From Paraspadella gotoi (Eukaryota > Chaetognatha), in contig CM119266.1 of NCBI GenBank assembly GCA_051294375.1, positions 13,205,700 to 13,269,699 on the forward strand: a DNA stretch of 64,000 bases. Reading direction: 5' to 3'. Below, piece after piece: positions 11,902 through 22,738 of the stretch. Numbering within the stretch: position 1 is the stretch's first letter; each line of letters begins with the position of its first letter. The translations under genes were made by a program, and so were the position numbers. The notes beneath the pieces were generated by a model. That model was not told the DNA's origin. It ran no database searches and saw only the letters and a list, made by a program, of their open reading frames with translations.

Positions 11902-12780
11902 CGCGACGATCGGCTCGTAACTAACGAGGACAACAAACAAACTGAAACGAGGATCAAAAGGACATGGAACCCGCGTCGATGGGACAACGAGACGTTTACG
12001 ACGCCATCGGAAACGCGAAACGACGCGTTAGCGAGACTCTCTAAAACCTTGAAGAGGACGCGCTCGGCCGCGAGGCCCTGGGGGAACGTCAACAAAAGAA
12101 GAGAGCGATCGGTTCGAGGAAATAAAGATGACGAATAATCCGCTCGATGTCAACCGCGAACAGCAAAGGTTATTTTGTAGAACGATATCGAAGCAGCGAA
12201 AGAACGTCGCGTTGAAAAAAGAGCGAGAAAGATGAAAAAAATATGGGTCGTTCGTCCCCAGCGTGACAAATCACGCGACATCTCGACAGCAGGACGTGGC
12301 GTCGAGGAAGAGTCGTGGCGTGGCGTGGCGTGGCGTGGCGTGGCTAGGAATGGCGCAAAGGCAACGCGGCGTTGCGAAACTAATGACAACGCTCGCAAGG
12401 GAGAAAGGGCAAGCCTAGTTATGAGAACGAGATATTCGCAGAGGGAGAGAGAGAGAGAGAAAAAAAAAATAGGCAAATTGATGATTCGCTCATAATTCCC
12501 TTTTTCCCCTCGGTTTCCCTCTTTTGCTCTCTCTCTCGGAAATTAAATTGATGGAAGAGGCATTTTTTAAAAATATTTATGCCAGACGATAGCTAAATAT
12601 TATAAATTATATTCATATTAAATGCATATTAAATATTAATTTTTAAAATTTTTAAGGACATCAACAAAAAAAAATTACATTTTTATAGTATTCTATATTC
12701 ATTCATTAAAGATTTATTTCCTTTCTCTTTTTTTAAGATGAGCCTTAATACAATAGTTCGCTAGTTATTTGACTCCGTTA
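11902..12780. other. Intergenic with open frames on both strands
   Basis: Moderately GC-rich between 11900 and 12420, with overlapping ORFs on both strands and no decisive codon pattern. Holds a (GTGGC)n run at 12315-12345 and a short GA run at 12438-12460. Confidence 0.4.
12315..12345 (+). repeat. (GGCGT)n pentamer repeat
   Basis: About six tandem GGCGT units, the last one degenerate. Confidence 0.85.
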
Positions 12781-12784
12781 TTTA

Positions 12785-12877
<93 letters not shown>

Positions 12878-12878
12878 T
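12780..12878 (+). repeat. (ATT)n microsatellite
   Basis: About 30 nearly perfect ATT units. Confidence 0.95.
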
Positions 12879-13080
12879 TTCTACCGTCTCCGGTCATTAG
12901 GTTATTTGTTCGTTTGCTCGTTTCTAAAGAACTACATTCGTTCTTTGTTGTTCTTCAAATGATCTTTGTTAATATTTTAAAAAGAGGCAATCAAATGGGT
13001 GACTTTCAGTTTGCGCAAAGTTTTGACTTAATTCTGAATTCGTTATTCTTTTTTTTTAGTTAGTAAGAAAACCCTGCCAA

Positions 13081-13125
13081 GTCCGAGTCCGAGTCTTAGG
13101 CCAGGGTCCCTGGCCTCGGACTCGG
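13081..13125. repeat. Perfect-stem hairpin
   Basis: CCGAGTCCGAG followed by TCTT and AGGCCAGG pairs with CCTGGCCT and CGGACTCGG across a tiny loop. The stem is GC-rich in AT-rich surroundings. Its function is unknown; no poly-T or coding end sits beside it to suggest a terminator. Confidence 0.75.
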
Positions 13126-13375
13126 TCTCCTTCGAACGTCCAACTCAAAATGAGGAAAGAAAAGTTTCTAAATCTGCTCTTTATTTTTTATGAGCTTTTT
13201 TCCCCTTTTGTTAATAATCCTTGCGAATAAATAAATTAGTGTACGACGCCTATATTCACAATTATATTCATAATTTATTTTTCCACTATCGTTTCCTTCA
13301 TTTAGTACTTTCCCTTCCTTCGTTTTGGACACACTCTCTGCTCGTTTAGAAAAGGCTATCCTTTGTTTTAAGTCT

Positions 13376-13376
<1 letters not shown>

Positions 13377-13438
<62 letters not shown>
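13377..13438 (+). repeat. (CT)n microsatellite
   Basis: About 28 uninterrupted CT units. Confidence 0.95.
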
Positions 13439-13444
<6 letters not shown>

Positions 13445-14094
13445 CAGCCACGAGGCCACGGTCTTGGCTGTTTTATTACTTCATTAGTCAGCGAAATTGC
13501 GGCTTCGTTTTCCTCTCGGTTTTTGGTGGTGAAGCCGCCGCCACTTTTCGGCGGTTTGCTTCTGGGTTCGACGCTCAAAGTCCAAGCGAGTTTTTTTTTG
13601 TCGGGAGGAAAGAATGAGTTAAGAGATAACAGCGTCCGCTCGGTTTAACAAAGTTGTTAAATATAATTTCTATATTTTCTCGAGATGAATGTTTTAAACT
13701 TCACGGCCCTCTAATATTCTATGTAGTAGTGTAAAAACGTGTTAAAAAAAAAGTAAACAAGTAACCTTGCCGCAAACTTTAGCCGAGTGTACAAGAACCG
13801 AATTCGTCAAATTGACAGAAGTACCCGACGAAAAAAAAAAATTTAAGTCAACAAAGCAACGGTGGAACCTCCGCCGGTTAATGGGGTCGTAACATTTTCT
13901 TGTTGATTTTTCTCGATAAAAAAAATGAAGCCAAACAAATAAAAACTTACAAAAATGCGGCCTCTTTCCTTTTTGAGTCTTTCCCCTTTTTTTTACAATT
14001 CTTTTTTGCTTTCCATTTTCTAAAGCCATCTAGATTTTTTTTCCCCTTTTGATTTATTCCTCCATTCGGAAAATCGATAAATCGTTTTTAACCA

Positions 14095-14164
14095 ACCGGC
14101 GACCGGGCGACCGGGCGACCAGGCGACCGGGCGACCGGGCGACCGGGCGACCGGGCGACCGGGC
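14095..14164 (+). repeat. 8-bp tandem repeat GACCGGGC
   Basis: Eight or nine copies of GACCGGGC with one A variant. A fully GC-rich minisatellite followed by two CGGCGCCG palindromes at 14330-14365. Confidence 0.9.
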
Positions 14165-14439
14165 TCCCTGCTAGACGCCCGATCGTCGGTCTGAGAGGCG
14201 AGGTCGGCGAAAAAGGCTACGTTGTTTGCGCCCCTTGTGGTTGTTTTTTTTACTAAGTTCAAGTTATAAACACGAGCGAAATGGTTTGGCGCGCGCGGGG
14301 TCAGTGCCGGTTAAAGGGTGGGGAGAAATCGGCGCCGTTTAGAAGGCAAATCGGCGCCGCGTTAGAATGTCTGGCCGAACTGTCGGGCTTCTAGTGGATC
14401 ACGCCAACCCAGAGACGCGACCTTTATGTGGAGACGAAG

Positions 14440-15450
14440 TGAGGATCTTTGGCGGGGGAAAAAGACTTAAAAACGAGGGAGGGAGGAAAAGAGGGAGGAA
14501 GAGGAGGACGAGAAAAAGCGATTGTGAAAGAACGAGGAAGTACACTGTGACTGGGAGAAAAAAAGGGAAAAGGGGAAAATCGAGAGAATGGGCGACATGA
14601 ATTGAAATGAATTTCGACGGGAACATTTAGGAAATTTGGCGACAAAGTAGGAGAAATAAATCGTGATATTGAAAGTTAAAAAAAGAAGAAAATTTCAATT
14701 GGGGATGGGGAAATTGGGAAAATATAGTATAACGCTGACAAAATGATAAAAATTCAATTTTTTGACACATTAACGTCAAGTTAGAACGAAATAACAAATA
14801 ACAAACTCGAAGGATAAGGACTATACACGAAGAGACGAAGAGAATTACTGACTGTGTCTGAAGTGAAGGGGAAATTAAAGAAACTACTAGATGCCCTGAA
14901 TCCGAGAAAAAAAACCATTCCTTTAGAAAAAGAGGAAGAAAAGGAACGAGTTTCTGAATGCGGAGAAAGAAGCAGACAAGGAGGCCGAGAGGTAGTAGAA
15001 AGAAACAAAGTCTTGGCCCCAGAGGCGTTTGCTTTGTACCAAAAAAATTTTTTTGAGACCTGAACGAACTCATCGGGGGGCAAAAAAAAACAAAAACAAA
15101 AGACTGCTGGCATGAAAAAGTAAACGGCTTAAAGAAAACTGTGACATAACCAGAGAAACTAACAAACAAGGAGACTGAATTAGATGAAATGAAACATTCG
15201 AAAGCCACAGAGGCGTTTAAACAAGGCTGAAGAAATTCAGAAGAGAAAAGAAATTTATTTTCCTCGATTGCGATGCCACATAGGGGTTCGCGAACTGAGG
15301 TTCAAATCGGAAGTAAACAGTAAACAAAGCAAAAACATGAAAAAGTAAAAAAAATCACCGAATCCAAAGAGAAAAGGGTTTTTCCTGAATCGGGGGAAAA
15401 AAAACTTTGCGATCGATATGAGGGAAATTCGTCTTCCGTTCGTCCCCACG
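14440..15450. other. Purine-rich plus-strand tract
   Basis: About 1 kb with strong A+G excess on the plus strand. It contains a weak open frame near 14854-15060 that reads SEVKGKLKKLLDALNPRKK and a Glu/Lys-rich tail but has no ATG start. A degraded coiled-coil exon is possible, but the bias alone explains the lack of stops. Confidence 0.4.
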
Positions 15451-15699
15451 GGAATTCCTCATCGTCAACCGGAAGTCGCTCGATGTTCACTAGTCTAAAT
15501 CCTCGATGGATTGGTTATGGATTGGTCAATGACCGACTGCACTTTACGATGACTTTGTTGCGCCCCTATGTGTGTCAGTGTGTCAGTGTCAGTTGATATC
15601 ATGTTCCTTTATTTATTTACAGTCGGAGTTTCACTGAGGTCGCGAGACTCGCTTTACTAGCTCCTTCCCAAATATCTCTTTGAAGATATCAAACCGACG

Positions 15700-17690
15700 A
15701 CATTTCGCTGCATCGACTTGCAATTTTATTTCCCTACATTTTTAGTCCCACAAGTCATTTTTCTTCTTCTCAGCAAGCCGCTTGATATATACCGTAAATG
15801 AAAAATCTATTTTATTTCTTTTTTTTATCTACCTACTGCACTCTAGCATTTTTCAAAGAGCTTTTTAGTTAGTTTCTCCATTCGTTTTGAGAATTCTAAT
15901 TTTTTTCCCATTTTTTTCTTTTCCTTCTTCTTACCTCATTAGCCTCTCACGCGCTCAACGTCTCCTTCCCTCCTTTTCTTTTTATTCTTTTTCTCGTTAT
16001 AATCTCCTTTGATCATTTCCCTTTCATGTTTTCTCTCATTATAACCTGATTCTCTGGATTTCCGTCATTTGCTTCTCATCTCCTTTTCTCTCATTCTCCT
16101 TTTCTCTTTCGAATCCTCTCTTCTCATTTTTTTCTCCTCTTCCCTCCCACTTTCCTCCTTTCTTCCTTTCCTCCTTTCCTCCTTTCCTCCTTTCCTCCGA
16201 TATTCAGTTTCATTCTTCAAAACTCTCACGTCTTTCCTAGTTTTGATTCGTTTTGGGAATTAAATTCTTCTTCAACTTTTTTCTTTCTTTTTTTTCTCTC
16301 TTTTTTCCTTCATTTTCTTTTATAAGGAACCTCATGCCTTTTTCTTCTTTTAGATTCTAGTTCTATGTTTCTGTTCGGAGAACTCATGATTTTTTTTCAA
16401 TCTTCCCACTTTTTGCTTTCAGTTGACATCACATTACCCTTTTTAATAATTATCATTCTTTCCTTCTTTTAATAAAATTTCTTTAAATCTCGCCAACTTT
16501 TGTAATATCATCCCTTTTTTTTTCACGACCACTATTTACTATAAATCTTATTCTATCGCAATTCATATTCTCGGATTCCCCCAGAAACGGCGCCGTTTCC
16601 CTCATTTAAAATTTCTCCAACCGTCATTTACCAATTTTTTGCATTTTTCATTCAACGATCCTAGGACGACCGACGTCGGCGACAGTTTTAGAACGCCACG
16701 TAAAATATTCAAAGCCACGGAAAATATTCTCAAAGTTTCCCATAAAACATTCAATCTTTTTTTTTCTTACTTTTTTAGTTCATCGTTAGAACTAACTACC
16801 CCGTTTGTTTATTTTTTTGGTTTGTTTTTGTTTTTTCCTAACGGCCTACTCAATTTTTGAGCTAAACATACGTCCCATCGTTCGCGGGCGAAACATCTTT
16901 GCGCAAATTGCGACGTGACGCTAACCTCGTTACGCCCTCTATCGAGAGCGCTCCTTTCAGTCTCACCTTTTTTCTCCTTTTTTTTCCGCTTCTTTTACAG
17001 ATTTGGATTTCATCTTTCTTTCACGTTTACTTCTCAGGGGAAAACTACCTTTCACTTTCCGTTCCTTTCAAGATTTTTTGGGTTTTTTTAAATCTTCGTC
17101 GCCTCCAACGTTTAAATCCTATTTTTTAATGTTCGTTCTTTCCTCCTTTTTTACGCTTATTCCTCCCTGAGTTCATTTTCGTAATGTTTTTCTCATTTCT
17201 TCCTAATTTCTCCCTTTCAGTTTCGCAATTTTATAAAAAGGAGACATTTGTTAATTTTGTGTATGTCAAAATCTTCCTTTTTTTAATTTTCAACAACTTC
17301 CTCTTTTCTCTTTTATGTCTTGATCTCTTTTTTGTTTTTAACATTAATTTTCCCATCTTTTTTTTACGTTTTCTTTATTCCATTAACTGTCGTGACAAAT
17401 TATTTTCTTTCTAGCAAAAATATTATTCATTTCTTTGTTTACACTCTTTTGTTTCCATTTCTGCATGGACTCACATTTTCTTTTTTTTTTCTTTTTTCCT
17501 TTTTGTTTTTTCTTTCCGCTAATCTCCTTTTCCCCTTTTTTTTCCCGTGCTCCCTCGCGCCTTCAGGAGCTTTCTCCTTCCTGGCGTTTTTTCCTCTTCT
17601 GCAGGCGCCGTTCTGTCACTCTTTCTATTTTTATTCGTCTGCCCCTAAAAAAGAAGAAAAAAATAAATAAAGGAAAAAAAAAGGATTTCG
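15700..17690. other. Pyrimidine-rich plus-strand tract
   Basis: About 2 kb with strong T+C excess on the plus strand, including TCCTTTCC repeats at 16150-16200. The Phe/Ser/Leu-rich ORFs here are composition artefacts. No gene is supported. Confidence 0.5.
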
Positions 17691-18029
17691 TCGTAATTCT
17701 TTGTCACAGAAAATTAATGGCGTGAGAAAAGAAATTTCTTATTTTTCGTCTGCAAAGTGCGATGCCAAGTGCCCGTTGCACAGCACACCATAGGAACAGA
17801 CTCGTAATGTTTTATTACCGACTCGCGCCAAAGTAAGTCAATTGAATTAAACTGCGAGCCTCCACATTTTCTTTCATCCCTTTCTCTTTTTTTTGCTCCT
17901 CTTTTAGTTTGTTTCTTTATTGTTCCATTATTTTTATTTTGCATATATATAAGCCCGTATTTTCAAGAGGTCTAACCCCAAGTCACCTTGTCTATTCGCG
18001 CAACTGTCAACCCTTAACTTAAACGCAAA

Positions 18030-18300
18030 GCACCTGTCATCTCCGTCGGCGTCGCGGTCACCAAACGACGTTCGCTTCGCATAAGCCCGCGCGCCCTAAC
18101 ACATACGTACGTACTGGCGGTCGCGCCGGGCGCGTGAATTCTCGCGAATTCGCGTTTCCGTCCGATCGCGCGCTCGGCGCTCGTTTTCGGTTACATTATT
18201 TCCTCTTGCGAGATTTCGGCCTCGAGATATAAATCGACGCCGCGCCGAATGGTCGCGCAGAATGGCGTCGCATTATCGTCCCGCCTCTCGGAATGAAGGA
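18030..18300 (+). promoter_or_regulatory. CpG-rich candidate promoter with TATA box
   Basis: CpG-dense sequence (GTCGCGCCGGGCGCG, CTCGCGAATTCGCG, GATCGCGCGCTCGGCGC) in an AT-rich setting. A TATAAA at 18228-18233 follows. Two ATGs lie 20-35 bases downstream; the one at 18262 opens a 33-codon frame. The spacing from TATA would leave a very short leader, so this may be only a CpG-rich element. Direction is inferred from the downstream plus-strand exons. Confidence 0.4.
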
Positions 18301-19051
18301 AAGTGTAGATTTTATTTGATAAAACATTTCATCGGTCAATTCTTGCCAGGTTTAGCCTAGTTTTGCCCTAACATAGTTTAGAAATTCCTGATCAAAAATC
18401 GAGCACTACCCTCGAGAGTCTCGGCCAACATTATTCAATGTTTTTGCCAATCAGTTAATAAACATTTTTATAGTGAAATATTCTTTATTCATTTTTTCTT
18501 CCGCACCATGAAAACGCTCTTCATTCACAAACGCCCAGCTGCTCTTCGCGAAGATGTAACCAGTGAAATGTGAAAAAAATCCAATCAAGTCGACGTTAAC
18601 AGCTGCGCCGACAATTGTCTCTCGTCGGTTTGTCGGGGCGTTAAGCATCATGCCGTCGACGCCTCTGCCGATGTATAGACATCGAATCTCACAAACGAAT
18701 CGATGCGTTTCTTTAGTGACATTAAAGTCACCATCCGTGACGAGTTTTCTGTTTTGTTTTGTTTTGTTTTGTTTATATTTTTCTTCTTTTATCATTTTTT
18801 TTCTACGGAGGATGGTTTTCGAGTGGATGATCTCTCAACGATGCGACAACCCCATTTCGCAAAATGTGAATTTCTTCGATGGCTGCACGTATCGCTTTAT
18901 TTTATGTATTTTATGTATTTTTTTGAGCAGCCGGAAGAAAGATTACCCCGGCGATGTCAAATGCAACTGGCACGGAGTGGAACGTGGTGTATTGCATAAA
19001 CCCACAAGCTTATCGGGTTTCCCAGTGAAAAAACCTTTGCAAATTTTTTTT
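18262..19051 (+). CDS. Candidate four-exon gene, unknown protein
   Basis: Proposed plus-strand exons: 18262-18349 (MASHYRPASRNEGKCRF...), 18564-18736, 18811-18888 and 18931-19051. The last two are best supported. Exon 3 follows a T-rich tract, reads MVFEWMISQRCDNPISQNV and NFFDGCT, and ends before GTATCG in phase 2. Exon 4 follows TTTTTTTGAGCAG, continues in phase as RKKDYPGDVKCNWHGVERG, and ends at a strong GTGAGT donor. Exon 2 has a poor acceptor, and its phase does not join cleanly to exon 3. Several cysteines hint at an extracellular domain. No family recognised. The opposite strand also has coding character (see 18451-18795). Confidence 0.38.
18451..18795 (-). CDS. Alternative minus-strand ORF over the same region
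   Basis: A 114-codon minus-strand frame with good RNY pattern contains TDGDFNVTKETHRFV, IRCLYIGRGVDGMM and VGAAVNVDLIGFFSHF, and ends at TGA. Two upstream pieces on the minus strand (about 18810-18888 and 18950-19030) can be joined in phase. However, their acceptors are A-rich with no pyrimidine tract, whereas the plus-strand acceptors are strong. One of the two strands is an antisense shadow, and I slightly favour the plus strand. Confidence 0.3.
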   Translation of the reverse strand: MIKEEKYKQNKTKQNRKLVTDGDFNVTKETHRFVCEIRCLYIGRGVDGMMLNAPTNRRETIVGAAVNVDLIGFFSHFTGYIFAKSSWAFVNEERFHGAEEKMNKEYFTIKMFIN

Positions 19052-19294
19052 GTGAGTATTTTTTATTTGCTTACTTTTTGCCCTCAACTCCACACACACA
19101 CTCACAACACACACTCACAACACAAAAAAAAACCCGCACACAAGTCCTTATAAAATCTCGGTGTGCTTGTATCGAGTCTCGATTGCGGATAATTGTCTTT
19201 GTTTCTCCCTCCTCCGATGGAACTGCTTGTAGATTGCTCCCGGTCGATTCCAGATTGGATTCTATGATTGCTTCTCAGCGAAGTCCCTAAATCC

Positions 19295-19300
19295 AATAAA
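19295..19300 (+). promoter_or_regulatory. Possible polyadenylation signal AATAAA
   Basis: AATAAA in a GC-richer context shortly after the candidate plus-strand exons and 31 bases before the X-box. It could mark the end of the upstream gene. Confidence 0.3.
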
Positions 19301-19330
19301 TCTCGCGGAGGGAAATGGAGGCCGTTTCCG

Positions 19331-19343
19331 GTTGCTAGGCAAC
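19331..19343. promoter_or_regulatory. RFX X-box palindrome GTTGCTAGGCAAC
   Basis: On the minus strand it reads GTTGCCTAGCAAC, which fits the RFX consensus GTNRCC(N0-3)RGYAAC with a one-base spacer. It is flanked by CG pairs that extend the palindrome (CGGTTGC-TAG-GCAACCG). RFX factors bind such sites mainly at ciliary gene promoters. It lies 281 bases upstream of the ATG at 19624, so it may control that gene; that link is inference. Confidence 0.7.
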
Positions 19344-19623
19344 CGTACTTTTTTTTCGATAATCCGAGGAACCGGGCAGAGTTGTAGAAAATTGGCGCGG
19401 GAGTCAGATTAACGGTTTTTCTTGTTTTTTTGGTTTCGCCGAAAAATTCGAAGTTTCATTGTACCGTTTTTTTTTCAATGTTTTCCATTCGACTTTAAAA
19501 GAAAGGCGTTCCGTTTCTTAGGCTTTTTTGTTGTTTTATTTTTTTTTCTCGTTATTTTGTTTATTTTATGCTGTTTATTAGACCGCGCCAACTACCACCC
19601 GCTCACACAATATCCTAGCGCCA

Positions 19624-19991
19624 ATGGGCGACGTCGAGGAAGACGCCTTCTCGAAACGGCGCCGCCTCATCTACTCCCTCCTCGACGACATCCGGCGTCA
19701 CCCGCTCTACGACCCCAACTACCGCGGCGACACCGGCGCCCTCCGCCGCGACGCCCGTTCTCCGAAGGAGTTCCCCTACGAACCCGGCGCCGTTTTGACG
19801 GCGGGCGCGAAGAACGCCGGCGGCGGCGACGAACCGATCGACGACGATGACGACGACGACAGCGACTTAGAGTTTTGGGACATCGAGAAAAAAAGCCGAA
19901 ACAACAACAGAGTCGTGCAGATTTTAAAAAGGGCGCCTCACCTTAAACTTAATGGGTGGAATCGGGAGGCGAAGTCGAGAAGAATATCGAG
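19624..19991 (+). CDS. N-terminal exon of an unknown acidic protein
   Basis: Starts ATGGGCGACGTC in a good context (GCCAATGG) and shows high GC3 and RNY codons through residue ~85. Reads KRRRLIYSLLDDIRRHPLYD, then an acidic run (DDDDDDDSDLEFWDIEK). A candidate donor, CGAG|GTTGGT, ends it at 19991 in phase 2. That phase matches the acceptor at 21366, where the protein continues as YYNRAPADQ. A T-rich acceptor (TTTATTAG) near 19579 also allows this to be an internal exon. The motif LIYSLLDDIRRHPLYD slightly recalls MADF-type DNA-binding helices, but that is too weak to name. Confidence 0.6.
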
Positions 19992-20014
19992 GTTGGTTAT
20001 GGGGGCGGGACGCG

Positions 20015-20016
<2 letters not shown>

Positions 20017-20084
<68 letters not shown>

Positions 20085-20120
20085 AGAGAGAGAGATGAGA
20101 GAGTGAGAGAGAGAGAGACG
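20017..20120 (+). repeat. (AG)n microsatellite in candidate intron
   Basis: More than 35 AG units immediately after the putative donor at 19992. The reading frame that runs into it gives Arg/Glu repeats and should not be taken as protein. Confidence 0.95.
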
Positions 20121-20438
20121 AGATATTATAATTTTTTTTTCAAAAGATTAACGGTCGTCGGAAAACGCGCGCTTAAATTCTCTATAAATTCTGGCATAAC
20201 GGGATTTTTCAAAACAAAACTGTCCGGGGATAAATTATCCTCTTTTTTCTTCTTTCGTCAGAACTCATTTGTCCGTCACAAAAGCTCTTTGTCCTGGATG
20301 TTAAAAATTTCGAATTATAACCTTGGTTCAATAAAGAAAAGTTTGGAAAACTTGGATTTTCTAAAGATAATTACAATAATTATGAATTGTATGAAAGCTA
20401 CACATTTATGTTAGCGATACTTCCCGGAACTAAGTCCA

Positions 20439-20726
20439 CCCGCGGCGACAAAACTCGTCTGGAGAAACTCATGAATTTTCGATTTTCTCTGGAGACGGAA
20501 ACCGAGGGAAAAGGTCGACTCGAGTCTGAAGGAAATTCCGTGGAAATCTGGGAAAAATGTTATCGACGGGGACGCAGGAGACGGGAAACGGGGAAGACCG
20601 CCCGGGGACGGGAAACCGGGAAAGTCCAACCAGGAACGTCGAACCGGGAAAGTCGGGAGAGAAACGGCACCGATGAAGCGGCCATTTTTTGTCGGGGCAG
20701 AAAAAAAAAAAAGACGATTATAACCT
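20439..20726 (+). CDS. Possible alternative exon
   Basis: After ATTTATGTTAG a frame reads ILPGTKSTRGDKTRLEKLM, then Glu/Gly/Arg-rich sequence built on imperfect GGGAAACCGGGAAA repeats. Its start phase (two bases) does not match the exon ending at 19991 but could match another. It may be noncoding repeat. Low confidence. Confidence 0.22.
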
Positions 20727-21247
20727 GAACCTAAACCTGAACAATTTTTAAAAAATCTAGCTTATGAATTTCAAAGAGTATTTATAGCATTAATTGAGAT
20801 ATAGATTTAGCCAAATTGCCGGAAGGCAAAGAAGGCAGATGGCGGAGTTGGCGAGAATCGAAGGCAAAACAAGAAAAGGCAATTTTGAGTCGACGCCGAA
20901 AATGTAGGGCAAATATGAGCGATGGGATCTACCGACATTTCGGCGCCATTCGTGCCGACAAATGAGAGGCTAATTATGTAACCGACAGACTGAAGCTAAG
21001 AGTCAGTGATTGTTATTGTCTGGCTTTAAAGAATAATGTTAGGAAAACAATGATGAAATAAAAATATATTTCGCACATAATTTTGTTTTCCATAGGAGAA
21101 AGAGGAAAAGAGAATCCATTTCATTATTTATTCTTTTTTTTATATATCTCTGACCTAAATATGAATGAGAAATAAAAAAATAAAAAAGTAAACAAAATGT
21201 ATGTTATGGTTTTATCGGGACGTAGATGTCAAAAACAATCTTTGTCT

Positions 21248-21357
<110 letters not shown>

Positions 21358-21366
21358 CTTTTTCAG

Positions 21367-22096
21367 GTACTATAACCGTGCACCGGCGGACCAGGAACAG
21401 GCTAGGCACGAACACCAGCAACACCAGCAAAACCAGCAACACCCGCAACACCAGCATGGCCCTAAACAGCAACATCCTCAGGCCGGGCCTCATCATCACA
21501 ACGAAGCACAATTGAGACATGAGGAGGAAAGGCTGCGGCACGTGGAGGATCGCCTACGGAATGAGGAAGACGAATTGCGGCGTAAGGAGGAAAGATTGCG
21601 ACAACGTGAAGAAGCATTGCTTCATGGGGAAGAACGTCTACGGCATTTGGAGGATCGCATGGGGCATCCGGACCACGCTCGGCCCATGCGTTCCCCGGAA
21701 AAACTTCGGGCTCTTGAGGATCGAAGAGGACTGGGCGGGGTAAGGCCTGCCCCTGAGCGAAGACCCGGCGAAGCTGGTCCCATTCGGAAGCCCGTGCCCG
21801 GAAAAGAGGACGAGAAGGGGAAAAAACGGCCCAAGGCTGAACCCGGGCAGGGCGGGGAAGTTGAGAAGGAAAAAGAGAAGAAAGAAAAAGAAAAGGACGA
21901 AAAGAAGGAGAAGAAGGAGCAGGGAGGAAAGAAAGGAGAAAAACAGGTTGTCAAGAAGGAGGAGGAGGAATACGAGGAAGACGAGGATTGGGACGAGGAG
22001 GACGACGATGAAAATTGGTCCCAAAAGATGAAGACGACACGAAATAAGAAATTGAGATTTCGAGGGAACTCGTCGAAGAATTTCAAATTAAATTGG
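21367..22096 (+). CDS. Gln/His-rich, coiled-coil and Lys/Glu-rich exon
   Basis: Begins after TTTTTCAG. In order it encodes a Gln/His-rich stretch (EHQQHQQNQQHPQHQHGPKQ), a heptad-like coiled coil (RHEEERLRHVEDRLRNEEDE and following, with leucines at regular spacing), a Pro/Arg linker, a long Lys/Glu stretch and an acidic Glu/Asp block (YEEDEDWDEEDDDENW). The coiled coil arises from tandem ~21-bp DNA units (GAGGAAAGGCTGCGGCACGTG-like). The likely end is TTGG|GTGCGA at 22096. An alternative strong donor, GGG|GTAAGG at about 21738, would remove the Lys/Glu part. Unknown family. Confidence 0.6.
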
Positions 22097-22273
22097 GTGC
22101 GACCAGAGTTTTATTTTCTTCTTCTTTCATTGTCTAAAACTATGAGATTTAATTTTTTTCAGCGACGTCTGGAGGGATTTTTAGATTTTTAAAACGCATT
22201 ACCTTAATATAGTTTTATTTTCTTAGTTTCGCATTTTCACTGATAATTTTCTCCTTTTTTTTTTCCGCCAAAG

Positions 22274-22559
22274 AATCAAGGCGATACGGATTCCGTGGAA
22301 TCCGTCAAGGTAGACGACGACGACAAAGCCGACAAAGCGACAAGCCGACAAAGCCGACAAAGCCGCCAAGGGCGACGCGGACGACGCCTCCAAACCGTCG
22401 GACACGGCGACACCGCCCCCGGGACTCCGGCGCTCCGCCGGCTCCGGGCGGGGGTCCTTCACCGGCGACGCCGGGCGCGCGCCCGACGACGCGAAGAAGA
22501 AGAGCGTGAAGGATAAAAAATCTGCTCACGGGAAGAAATCTAAAACACAGCAGACATAG
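22274..22559 (+). CDS. KADKA-repeat exon with frame break
   Basis: After TTTTTTTTCCGCCAAAG it reads NQGDTDSVESVKVDDDD, then DKADKA. Within the tandem GACAAAGCC repeat, two bases are missing (GCGAC for GCCGAC, and GACAAGCC for GACAAAGCC). Restoring the unit period puts the remaining ~75 codons into a frame with coding character, through SFTGDAGRAPDDAKKK to KKSAHGKKSKTQQT and a TAG at 22557. That TAG lies inside a CAGACACAG repeat and could itself be a miscalled CAG. Phase 0 entry agrees with the donor at 22097. Confidence 0.5.
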
Positions 22560-22616
22560 CAAACACAGCAGACACAGCAGACACAGCAGACACAGCAAAC
22601 ACAGCCAACACAGAAG
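22560..22616 (+). repeat. (CAGACA/CAGCAA)n repeat
   Basis: Tandem CAGACACAG-type units. They could extend the preceding exon as Gln/Thr repeats if the TAG is an error. Confidence 0.7.
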
Positions 22617-22738
22617 ATCGGAGGGTTCGTTGTTTTGTGTTGCTTTGTTTTGTTGCTTTTTGTTTTTCCTGTTTCCCTTCTCCATTATTTATTAAAGAGG
22701 ATATCTAAAGGATGTTTCCGGGATTTTGACGGGAGCGG

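Noticed and set aside
17184-17725. Phe/Leu-rich ORFs resembling membrane proteins
   Set aside because: Explained by the T/C-rich strand. No Gly/Ala pattern, loops or splice support.
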